Shown here: positions 11,761 through 22,187 of the stretch, piece after piece
Layout of the letters: every line of letters begins with the position of its first letter
How positions within the stretch are numbered: the first letter of the stretch is position 1
Origin: Ciona intestinalis
Lineage: Eukaryota > Chordata > Ascidiacea > Phlebobranchia > Cionidae
Direction: 5' to 3'
Length of the DNA: 64,000 nucleotides
NCBI RefSeq assembly: GCF_000224145.3
Contig: NC_020177.2
Coordinates: forward strand, 4,561,713-4,625,712
Program-made: the position numbers and the translations under genes
The notes under the pieces: generated by a model
What the model saw: only the letters and a program-made list of their open reading frames with translations
What the model was told of the DNA's origin: nothing
Database searches by the model: none

Positions 11761-14700
11761 ATGGATACCAAGGATGACATATCAGCTTCCAGAGCAGTGT
11801 TATGGAGTAATGACCAATCTACACTGGAAGAAGTGGAAGAAAAATATGGTTTTCCACAGGTTTGGCTGCTTAATGTTAAAATAACAACACAAATTTGTAA
11901 ATATAGTTGGAAATTGCACATATTTATTCTTAATTGGCAGGGTAACAAATTGTAAATGAAGTTAGAAATGACACTTGTTTATCTGTGCTTGTTGGGGCAA
12001 TAACAGTTGTTAGGACCACGGTGCCTTAGTTTAAACAGTCTATATTATCTTTATAGCGGACAAGACCATTGGGTTATAACAATTAACATTAGGTGTCTTA
12101 CCCAAGAACACATTGCCTACAATAGTAGCAACATTGAACCCGGTAACCTTTGATACCATGCAAGCCCTTTAATGACTAAGTCATGGCATCAGATATTTTG
12201 CTTTAAATCTCAAACCCCTCTTTCAACTTACTACTTTGTTGTTAAATAGATATTAAAGATGACAACCGAAACATCACGAATGTATGATCTACCTGAGGAA
12301 GAACCTATCATGATATATGGAAGGAGAAATCTTACAAGGTAATGAAATAAAAATCCAAAAACATAATCACTTACACCTTAAAAGTAACATACTTGGTTAC
12401 TCGTAAGCTGGTATGTGGTGTATGAAACACCCGTGTTATAGGTTATAATGATTGTCATTTTCCACAAGAGTGATTGTCATTCCACAAGAGTGATTGTCAT
12501 ATAATGATTGTCATTAAACTAATTCCAGGACCATAGCCCACACCATAGAAGAGGGAGATTATGTGATGGGAAGGCAACTGGAAATTTCAAATGAGTTTTT
12601 TGGTTCGTTTAAACTGAGCAGTGAATTAGAAAGGAATGAAGTCCCATTAAAGGTAAAGATAATGGCAAATATTTGACCCTGTTAAGTTTTGTTTGCACAA
12701 ACGTTTAATGTAATAGAGTTTTTGTGCGGGCTTTTAAAGAGAATGTTGATATAATGTGCTATAAAACAGTATGTAAGACTTAGGTAGTAAATAACTAGTA
12801 TTGAAATCTTGTGTTTTGATATAATGATATATCACCCACATGAGACAATTGCTTGGTGTGTTATATTTATTTTGTTCGCACTGTGTTTTCATATTGTTTT
12901 GTTAATGCTTGTAAAAACATGTCTTAACTATTGTACCTGAAGCCCTGTAACACATGTAATAAAAATGAAACTAGATTTGTTTTATGTTTTTTTTTGTGTT
13001 TTTTCTGTTACCACCTTTTTTTGTATTATGTGAACCTTTCATTTAATTATTGTACTTAATGTATTACACAATATACACATTTGCATTATCTTACAACAGT
13101 ATAGCTATGCTGGTAAATTAAAAAAAGTAATATAAATTCACCCCACTTCTTATTGAAGAATGCATTCTATAAATCATCAAAAACATTTGTTCTTCCATGT
13201 TTTTATTATATGTATATACTTATGTTAAATATGCTTTGTTTAAGTTTCATAATCACTAAACCTATTAATTAATAATAATATTATTTCCAGACCTTCAGTA
13301 CTGTACAAGAGATCGCTTCATACTTTCCTGCCAAAGTTTATGTACAGGATATATTGACAATTAGGAATGAGGACAACAATGGAAAACCGTCCACTACTGT
13401 TTTATTAAAAGGAGATGAGCTCACTTTAATATCACGCGTCAATTTACAACCTCAACCAACCACTGCATCTAAGGTAGTTAATTATATATTACCTGACTAA
13501 GTACCTTGTATAACCCCACTTAATCACTGGTGTATTTTTGGCACAACTTTTGCATTATATTGGACTGTGTTTATATTATAAGCGCAGTTTAAATCAGTGT
13601 AGTAACTCTTAACAATGTTTCCTGTTTGTTTCATCCAGTATAAACCAGTTAGAGGGGTTAAACAATGTTTGCTAGGGCCACAGTATATTTGTCAATTTGC
13701 CAGTGCCAATCTTGTCATTTGATATAAAGTTTATCATACAAAGTATAACACAATCTTCAATACTAATACTTATTATATTCCTTTTTTAATAAAACGAAGA
13801 ACCTAAATTAGTAGTTCCACCATTAATGTTAAAAATGTTTGCCGTTGATTGACTTGCCAACTTGGCCAGAATAAATGCATTGTTTCATAATTCATATAAC
13901 ACTATTATCATATGTATAGTAGGGTGGGGGAAGATGAGAAAACTTTTTATTTCATTTGATTGTAAACATAGAACATTTAAAGAATTATGAAACTATATCC
14001 TCAGGACTCCCATAGACCGTTGTTAATTGTTTAAAATAAATCAGGATATTTGGATATTATGCACTCAAGCCCATGGTGTCCTATCTTACCCCACCATACT
14101 ATATCTTATATGGACTAAATATCTCATGTTTTTTTTATTTAATTTCAGCCTGCCAGTCGTTTTGTGAGACCAAAGCAATCCAACCAACAAATCCCTGGTT
14201 TATCGTTTCATAGCACAAGACTCAATACAAGCATCAGGTGAATATCCAATTCTAATTCTCTATCATTCCCTTTAATATCTAATTATAATTGTATATTTGC
14301 TTATAATAAAGACGTTAAAGAAAGATGGCAATAAAGTTCCCACGTTTGACAACCATAGGTGACGACTTGACAAGTGTAACTGCAATTCAATAATGTCATG
14401 TTGTCATCATAGATTATACTAAAGATTTTCTAAACTGTGATGTCTTTACCCACATAGACTACTGTTTAAAACCCTCTTTTTTCATAAACCTCCATTTTCT
14501 TTCAGTCTTCCTTTAACTTGTAAAGGTAACTTTGCTACAAGAACTCCAATTGAGTCAAATGTGTTTGAGAGAACGAGGGAGATGCCTTTGGAACAAATAA
14601 TTGAATGTGTTAATTTTCCAATAACTGTGAAAGTGGCAAACAATAGAAGCAGGTCACCCAAGGATGAATTCACACTAAGAAGTGGAATGCACCTTAAACT

Positions 14701-17700
14701 TATAGGAGTAAGTACCTCATTCTTTTATACCTTGTTTAGTTAAATGTTTTATGTCTAGTGTACCACCAAGGGTCTTTAAATCTGCTTTTGCAGTCTGAGC
14801 TTTTAAGTGTTCTATTTTTGGCAGTGGCTACATTCTTTGTGCTCATTTTTACACAAATTTTAAGACTTGTATAAAAAACATTTTTTTTGGGTTTTGTTTA
14901 CCTATTCTACTCAAAACTTCAAGCACTCTGAAAGTAGCTACTAGGTATCAACATATAGTTTACCATCAGGTCAAAGTATTAACATACATCCACACATTCG
15001 TCACATTGTAGTAGGTAACAGTTAGTCTTATTATATGTATAAAAGTGATGTGTCACTATATATATCCTGTGATTCATTTGTCAGTGGTTTATAAAAGTGC
15101 AAAACTACCAATGACGTACTGCTGTTTATTTATCATCGTATGACTTTCTATATCAACGCTGCTGACTTGTTGAGCAGACACCTACCTTGACTTTAATCAG
15201 CATTACTTTTAATATTGGGCTATTGAAACTGTATGGTATTTAAATACCCTCTTTTAAAAGACCTGGGATTTAGGCCAGATTTGTCCCATTATCCCCCACA
15301 ACCATGTTTTATGTATGACTTTCATGCAATCAGTGTGACTGTACGGTATTTAAATACCATAATACCAATGAACTTTTACACATTATGCATTTGATTTTTT
15401 AAGCATTATTAAAACATTAAATAGGCTATAAGCTTTTTTAATGTTTTATTTCTAACTTATTATCTGCATTGTTTCACTTAATACCTGGTGGGTTTTTATG
15501 TTAATATCGTTGCTATTCTTGGCCTTTGACCATTAGATTTAGGTAGCTACCTATTTTGTTGATCTAGTCAAATTTAAATAAATATTTCTCTAGGCTGTGA
15601 TTCAGCACAGAAAAATCCAGTGATTCAGCACAGAAAAATCCAGTGATTCAGCACAGAAAAATCCAGTGATTCAGCACAGAAAAATCCAGTGATTCAGCAT
15701 AGATAGATTGCCATTTTGAAGCTAATCTAAAATGCTAATAACAAAAATCTAATATTCAATAAACCCACACAGTGTATTATTGAGTAAACAACAAATATGT
15801 AAAACACAAAAGCCACAGCTTTTTCGGTTTCTGTGGTTTGGTTACCCAAGTTATATGGAAAGTAATTCGTTTTTCTTTTCAAATGGCTAGTGATGTGTTA
15901 AATATATGCAGATTTTAAATATTATTTTTAAACAAATTTGCAAAATACTGTTTTGCAACTTTTTATATAAATCCAGTTATACCGCTGTTGATATTTTGAA
16001 TGTATATGTTTAAACATAACTTAATTGTTTTAAATTTCTATTAAAGTCGAACTTAATTTGCACAGGTTGAAACCACTACATAATGCTTGGTGTGGCTCCG
16101 TTTAACCGAATAATTGAACTTTCACCTTCAAGTGGTTTTTACTACGTACCGTGTGCTCTTACACAACCAAAGGTGAAACCTCATTAAGTACCTTGTATAA
16201 CCCCACTTAATCCCTGATGTATTTTTGGCACAACTTTTGCATTATATTGGAAAGTGTTTATATTGTAAGCGCAGTTTAAATCAGTGTAGTAACTCTTAAC
16301 AATGTTTCCTGTTTGTTTCACCCAGTAAAATATGTGGGCGTATGTGTCCTTGAGCAAGACACTTAACGAAAATTACTCCAACCCAGTGGTCACTAATGGG
16401 TTGTCCAAATTTTCAGCCATACATAAAAAAAATAAAAAAATCCAAAAAAAAAATTACCTACAAAGTAACATACATGGTAACTCGTAAGCTGGCACGAGGT
16501 GTTAAACCCGTGTGATAACGACTGTCGTTTTCCGGCCATACGAGGATAAAGTAAGTTACATTCATACATTCATTCATTCAACAATGTTTCCTGTTTGCTT
16601 CATCCAGTAAAATAAAATAAGTTACAAAGCAAGCTTATTATCGCCACCAGCAAACTACTTTCACTTCCTTAAAGGAGGATATAATAGGTTTGGCTTGCCA
16701 TCTGTGTTCTGTTATATATTACCTACGCATTTAAATTGCTGTGTAAATATTGTAATACTTGGAATTAGCAAACCAGCTTTGACAGTGTGAAAATATTTAA
16801 ACATAATTTAAATTGAAGTAGATTAATTAATGTCATTTTGATTTCTTTTAGGGCTATTCTTTTACTCTTTTTAAAAATCAAAACACACAAATGCACATAT
16901 TGCAATGAATGCATCAGATCATATATTTGTATATATATAATCATTATAACTACAAGCTGTATTGCTGTTTTATTTTTTATTTTTTGAGTTGTGTTTTGTT
17001 TACGTGGACAAATGAGACAGATCTGAAATAATTTTTGTTTAAATAACCCCTGATTTAAATAAAACCTTTTGACTTTACCAGGAAAATGAAGTTGATTGCA
17101 ACCAATACAAGACTTATCTACAAAACGCATATATGGCATCGAAGATACAAAGCAGTGCCACAAACATTGATGATTACTGCAAGTAAGATTACTATCGTTG
17201 TTTTCTTAGTATTTCCTGACTACAAACAATAACACACCTTCAGATCTTTTGTAAGGTAAAACATTGTATCATTAATGATTAAGTGTGTTATTTTAATGGA
17301 TGGCAACATTGTAACAACACTGGGAGTTCACGTAGTGCTGTATTTCTATTAAACTGTTAATGTTATGTCTCATTTAAGTGTTTTCATTAAATATTTTGGC
17401 ACCTTCTAAAAGGTTAATATGTACACATTAGGAAATGGAACAGCGCATTTCAAAAACTGTCGTTGCCCAATAAGGAGATTTATATTCATCCATTTTCAGA
17501 TCCGTACGTTTCCACACACCTCGCAACAAAAGGGTGACCAATCCTAAACCCTGGAACCGAAACTTTAACCTTCGTACACAGAATCAACGTTCGTCACGAA
17601 AACCACAACCGCGTGGAATATCCGCCATACAACTTATTTCAAACCAACCTGTCCCTCGAGCAAGGCCGACGTTTCAAAACAAAAACCACGTCACGAGAGC

Positions 17701-20700
17701 TCTGCCTATCCCTGACACAGGGCATGCTACATCAGCTTACCCCCCTTTACCCCCGAGGAATAACCCCTCATTTAGTGTTGCACCTGAAAACAGCAACGTA
17801 CCCCCAGTACCCCCGAAAATGAGGCCACATAGCATGTACGTGGAGAAAGCCCCCCCACCCCCTGACATGCCAGCACGACCACCCCCCCTACCTAGCTCAC
17901 ACAGTAGTGTAAGCGAAGATCATCTGGAGTTTCATACCAGGTCGGTTTAAAATATTTGGCAACTTGTAAATTACAAACTAACAATTTAAACAACATTTTT
18001 AGTTGGTTTACTTAACTTCCAATTTAATTTACATGAATTACGTTTTTTTTAATTTACATGGATTATTATTATTTACATGGATTAAGTTGAAAAAATTTAA
18101 ATGTGCAGAAATAATAGTGTTATGTTTAAAGTAAAACATAATGGTAAAATTAGAATCTATAATATACCTTTTTAAGTCTGTATTATACACAGTAATATCA
18201 GGATTTAAAATGATATGCCCAAAAAGTCACAAAATGTTATTTTGATAAAATTTTTCCATAAAATAAATCCCAGGCCTTCAGTAAATGATGAAAGTATATG
18301 GGAGGTGTGGGGACCCGCTGGTAGCCAAGTTGTTGACTCATCCAAGCACGATGCTAGTCCAGGAAGCAGCCAGAACAGCCTTAATGAACTCAGTAAGTAT
18401 TAAATAAGAAAACAATGAACCTACAGAATTGTTTACTTGGGAATTCGCAAGGTGAATTTGGACTTGTTTACTTGGTAACTTTCAATTGGATTTTAGGTTT
18501 TAAAGATACTGCCAGTAATTACTGGATGTTTATTATGTGGTAACTTTTCAAAGAAGAAAATTTAGGGGTGTTGTTTAACCTTAAACGCAGGTCATAAAAA
18601 GTAATTTTGGTTTAAGGTAGTATTGGTCTAAAATTTGTACATTTGAAAATATCACATGCAGCATTATTCCCTAAAGTTGTTTATTAAATATGGTAACATT
18701 CCTGGTAAGACATTTTAAGTGCGTTGTTTAAGTAAATAGATTTAAAAATAATTTGGGTGATTTCCCTCTGTCGGCCCAGTGGAAAATCGTCCTTTAAACA
18801 GACACTGGCAGTAGGCAGCTATCACCCTGGTTTTTAGCGCACTGAATGTGATGGACAATTTTATTTGTGGCAATTTATCCGCGCCGTGGTGTTTCCTTAG
18901 ATGCTTAAATAAAAGACGTATTTTTGGTAAATGGTCTAAAATTACTACATTTCAAATAAGCGCATGCAGCATTATCTCTTCAACAATCTAAACCTAAACA
19001 TATTCCCTTTGTTTCTAACAGCCAAAGAAGTTTCCAATGAAAATAATTCCTCATTACATGAAGTGGAACAGTTTGACAATGAGCAACTACGCGTGGATTC
19101 CCCTTCATTCCCAATAGAAAACAAAACTAAATCGAGCCCAGTTCAAAAATCCAGGACCTCATCTGCATATGAGAACACTGAAATCCAGTTTAAACCAGTT
19201 CAAACTGAATCAGATGAAGGCACACAGGATGCAGAAGCCACACAACTTGTTAATTTATCTAATGATGTTGTGAATGAAAATGAAGACCAAACTATGATGG
19301 GTTTAGACAGGAAATCTAAGATTTACGAAAACCTGAAAGAAGCTTTGCTGAAGCAGAAACAAGATGATATAAATGAAAGTCCTTTACATAATGGGTATGA
19401 AGATACAACTGTTCCTAAGATATGCTTTAACAATGAAGATGGGACAATAGTTTCAAAAGGTATGTATATAATATATATAAATAAAAATATAAATACGAGG
19501 AGTAATTTATATCTATTTTCTATATAAACTGTTGTTGCCAGCACAATAGTACCCTCATAAATTTCCAAAAGAGCTGTTTCAGAATTATTTATATGTGTGT
19601 TTGCAACAGTACCATGGTATGAACTTGTTGAATAAACTCCTATGGTATAATTGTTAACTAGCTATATTTGTGAGTGTTAAATATAACCATGGCTGGATTT
19701 TACCCATAACCTAAAGAAACATGAAATAGCATTCCATAAGCATAAAATAAGTGCTTCTACCAGAACAGTAGTTTGGTAATTGTAACTTTGTAAGACACTT
19801 AAACCCATATTGCAATATATTTAACCGCTTATTTAAAAAGTCTTAAATATTCAACACTAGATAAAGTAACCAACATAATCTTGCATTAGATTCTGCAGCA
19901 GATTTGAGCAGTCAACGCAGAAACAGTATAGATGGTAGTTCTGCTACACAAGCCCGACCTGTCAAACAATATGTTTTGGTAAGTTGTTGTTGTGCTTGTG
20001 TTTGTTGCAATATGTTGTGTTGAATGAATGAATGTAACTTGCTTTATCTTTACGTGGAAGAAATTGACAGTTGTTATAATTGCTGTTAAGTGTCCTGCCC
20101 AAGGACACATACACCAACAATGGTAGCAGTGTAGAGCCTTGAACCCGTAAACTGTTGTCTAGAGCCAGCGCACTAACAACTGTGCCATAATGCAACACAA
20201 TATTACTTTATTAATTATTTGTCTGTTCCAGCCACCTGAAGATTGGGTTCCACCTGACAATCCAGAAACAATGACAGTCAATGATGTGTCTTATGCATTA
20301 AGGTGATTTATTTTTAATTAAAGGAATGTTGCTTACTTTATCCTCACGTGGCCGGAAAACGACAGTCTTTTTAACACGGATAGTCATATACTTGAGGCCA
20401 ACTTACCAGTTACCATGTAAATTACTTTGTGGTTGATTATTTTTTGGGGATTTTTTTCTTCTCTTTTATTTATATAGTAGGCTACTGTATATTCTGTTTT
20501 TCAACTGAATTACTTATACAGAAACGGAAAATAAATACATTTTGTGAGACATTACTGATGGTGCTGATTATGGATTTTCCACTAAGGTTAAACTGCATTA
20601 TTTAATCTTCAATTTCATGTAGGTTTATTGGTTTAAGTGAAGACATTGTTGAACTTTTCCATAATGAGCGAATAGATGGCCAAATACTCACGGAACTTAA

Positions 20701-20794
20701 TATCGATATTCTCACCAATGACTTCTATCTGAGCCAACTACATCGCTTCAAAATTTCCCGTTTCCTTGAAGGCTGGAGGCCAAAGCTGAGCTAA
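11761..20794 (+). CDS. GAREM: GAREM-like adaptor: CABIT domain, proline-rich region, C-terminal SAM domain
   Basis: Thirteen exons: 11761-11859, 12250-12338, 12529-12652, 13291-13473, 14149-14237, 14506-14707, 17082-17182, 17500-17940, 18274-18392, 19022-19459, 19890-19978, 20232-20302 and 20623-20794. All phases agree, giving 738 residues. Residues about 10-290 form the CABIT region, with family landmarks such as TIAHTIEEGDYVMG, FPAKVYV, GDELTLI and LPLTCKGNFATRTP. Residues about 300-445 are basic and proline-rich with SH3-ligand motifs (PPLPPR, PPVPPK, ARPPPLP). Two tyrosines sit in YEN contexts (Y532 and Y584), the pYxN form favoured by the GRB2 SH2 domain. The end, from about residue 665, is a SAM domain (LRFIGLSEDIVELF, FLEGWRPK). 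GAREM proteins link growth-factor receptors to GRB2 and the MAPK pathway at the membrane. The start ATG has a good context (gccATGG). GAREM1 versus GAREM2 cannot be decided; a single invertebrate orthologue is likely. Confidence 0.9.
12055..12190 (-). mobile_element. SINE head, diverged copy
   Basis: Reverse-strand B-box-like gttcaatg and gtgttcttgggtaagacacct match the full copy at 20010-20205. GAREM intron 1. Confidence 0.6.
12370..12515 (+). mobile_element. SINE tail with local duplications
   Basis: acttggttactcgtaagctgg and acacccgtgttata match the family; the 3' part is reshuffled into repeated tgattgtcat words up to the next exon. Confidence 0.65.
13486..13645. repeat. Dispersed repeat, copy 1 (pairs with 16180-16333)
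   Basis: About 150 bp starting near 'aagtaccttgtataacccc' and ending near 'ttcatccagtata' recurs 2.7 kb downstream in the same orientation with only scattered differences. Both copies lie in introns of the GAREM-like gene. Confidence 0.82.
13915..14103 (-). repeat. Inverted-repeat element, complete
   Basis: Ends 45 bases before exon 5 of the GAREM-like gene. Confidence 0.88.
15597..15700. repeat. 23-bp minisatellite in a GAREM intron, about 4.5 copies
   Basis: The unit gtgattcagcacagaaaaatcca repeats head to tail with almost no divergence until the last partial copy, inside the long intron 14708-17081. The near-identity indicates recent expansion. Confidence 0.93.
16180..16333. repeat. Dispersed repeat, copy 2, interrupted by a SINE
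   Basis: Matches 13486-13645. Its right end (about 34 bp from 'aacaatgtttcctg') is repeated again at 16581-16616 on the far side of a SINE, as expected for an insertion with a long target-site duplication. Confidence 0.8.
16334..16580 (+). mobile_element. SINE with long flanking duplication
   Basis: Body (gtgtccttgagcaagacactt, cccagtggtcactaatgggt) plus tail (tggtaactcgtaagctggca, attcattcattca). Flanked by about 34-bp near-identical repeats (16299-16333 and 16581-16616), with two or so differences. Confidence 0.8.
20010..20205 (-). mobile_element. tRNA-derived SINE, near full length
   Basis: Read on the minus strand: a tRNA-like head with an A-box-like stretch (tggcacagttgttagtgcgc) and a B-box-like gggttcaaggc, a body with tgtgtccttgggcaggacac, and a tail of cattcattcattca. 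This gives the anatomy of the family and explains the shorter copies. In the GAREM intron 19979-20231. Confidence 0.8.
20330..20445 (-). mobile_element. SINE tail copy
   Basis: Reverse strand of tatcctcacgtggccggaaa and gttaccatgtaaattactttg; only 125 bases from the neighbouring full copy. Confidence 0.7.
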
Positions 20795-20831
20795 TGTGTT
20801 TTACTGTTATTGCTACCAGGCATAGTTTAAT

Positions 20832-21029
20832 ATATAGTAAGGTGGGGGAAAATGGGACACCTGTAGCTCAGAATATCCAAATATCCTGATAGAGTTTTAA
20901 ACAATTAACAAACATCTATTGGAGACATGAGGATACGGATTTATAATTTTTTGAATTTTCTTTATTTATTCTCACAATGGGTTGAGAAAATATAATGAAA
21001 AGGTGTCCCATCTTTCCCCACCATATAAA
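20832..21029 (+). repeat. Inverted-repeat element, complete, in the GAREM-like 3' untranslated region
   Basis: Lies between the stop codon and the poly(A) signals, so it is probably transcribed and could form a hairpin in the mRNA. Confidence 0.88.
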
Positions 21030-21091
21030 TTGGCTTCTTTACTGTATTTCTTGCATACAAGTCTTGCCTTATGTCCGTTGAAACTTGGTAT

Positions 21092-21109
21092 AATAAAATT
21101 TATAATAAA
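21092..21109 (+). promoter_or_regulatory. Poly(A) signals of the GAREM-like gene
   Basis: Two AATAAA hexamers, at 21092 and 21104, lie about 300 bases after the TAA stop, just past an inverted-repeat element in the 3' untranslated region. Confidence 0.5.
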
Positions 21110-22187
21110 GTTTTTACTAGAGGAGCCAATTTATAAATTAAACTGTACTCCATAATGTTTCTATATTGTTTTAAAATCTTGTTCTGTATTCAAGAAAGTG
21201 ATATTTTATTTTATTGAAAAAGTTTCACAGAATATACTGTTTTGTTCTTGCTACTTTTGTATTAAAGTGAACGCGTTGCCGAAACCAGATTTACTTTGCA
21301 GTGTCTTTTACATAATTTTATCAATTTTATGTGTTTTAACGTTTACACTGTCGTAATTTTTACCGAGATAATATTTCGTATATGTTTTAATCAGTTATGA
21401 CTGTGAAAAATTTAATATCCTATTGCTATAAGCATGATCACTGTTTAAAACACGAGGATAACCTGAGTGCAATGACACAGTCAGTAGATTCTTAAGCAGT
21501 ATCTTTCCAAATTGAATCATAAATGTGCCTTTTCTTCTTCTTGTAATCAGATGTTACGTTTTCTATTACCAACAGATCGTTATAAATTATTTGTGCAATA
21601 CTAATGGTGTTTTTTATTGAAAAATAACAGAGTAAAGTACACTAGTGATGTTTCAACTACAATCATAGCAGACTTATAACAGTGAACTTCTGTTATTTTT
21701 ACCAAAAAGGTGAGCATTGCACCAATTGTAATCGTAAACTTTTCACTTTTTAATTCTATTTATTTATTGCAGGTCGCCCAATCCAGAAGTTTCTAGAAAA
21801 TATTATTCGTACTGCAAAGTTTTACTGGATGCCAATTTTTCACTCAAGTTTGAAGTAACATTGTTTAAACTGCTTCCAGCTCTGCAAAGTGAAAGAGAAT
21901 GAGTTCACAGTTACTGGAAATCTAGTTTTAGTTAGACAAGATCTTTTTACCACTTTCCTTTACTCTATGTCAAGATAAGACATTTTTACTTGTTAAGATG
22001 GGAATGATTTGGGCTACAGTAGCTTTTGTAATTAAGCCATTTTAATTAAAACCACCATGGCCCGCTTAATACATGATGTAGGCCATCTACAGTAAGTCTA
22101 CTTGTAAATGAAATACTTATATGAATAATTTAGAACGATACATAAACACTTGTAGTTTTCATTACAGATTTGCATCACAGTTTACAC
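21110..22187. other. Tail-to-tail intergenic stretch between the GAREM-like and CAP-protein genes
   Basis: No conserved exon found. A good acceptor (…ttattgcag, ending 21772) opens a 43-codon frame to a TGA at 21900-21902; it is discussed as a possible alternative last exon of the upstream gene but has no recognised domain. Confidence 0.5.

Noticed and set aside
15597..15700. Short regularly spaced repeats as a CRISPR array
   Set aside because: The units are directly adjacent with no spacers, in an intron of a eukaryotic gene; it is a minisatellite.
16765..17163. 132-codon open frame on the minus strand
   Set aside because: It overlaps a confirmed exon of the GAREM-like gene (17082-17182) on the other strand and is composed of AT-rich low-complexity residues.
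20010..20205. Genuine tRNA gene on the minus strand
   Set aside because: Only A- and B-box-like stretches are present; no full cloverleaf can be drawn and a SINE body and tail follow.
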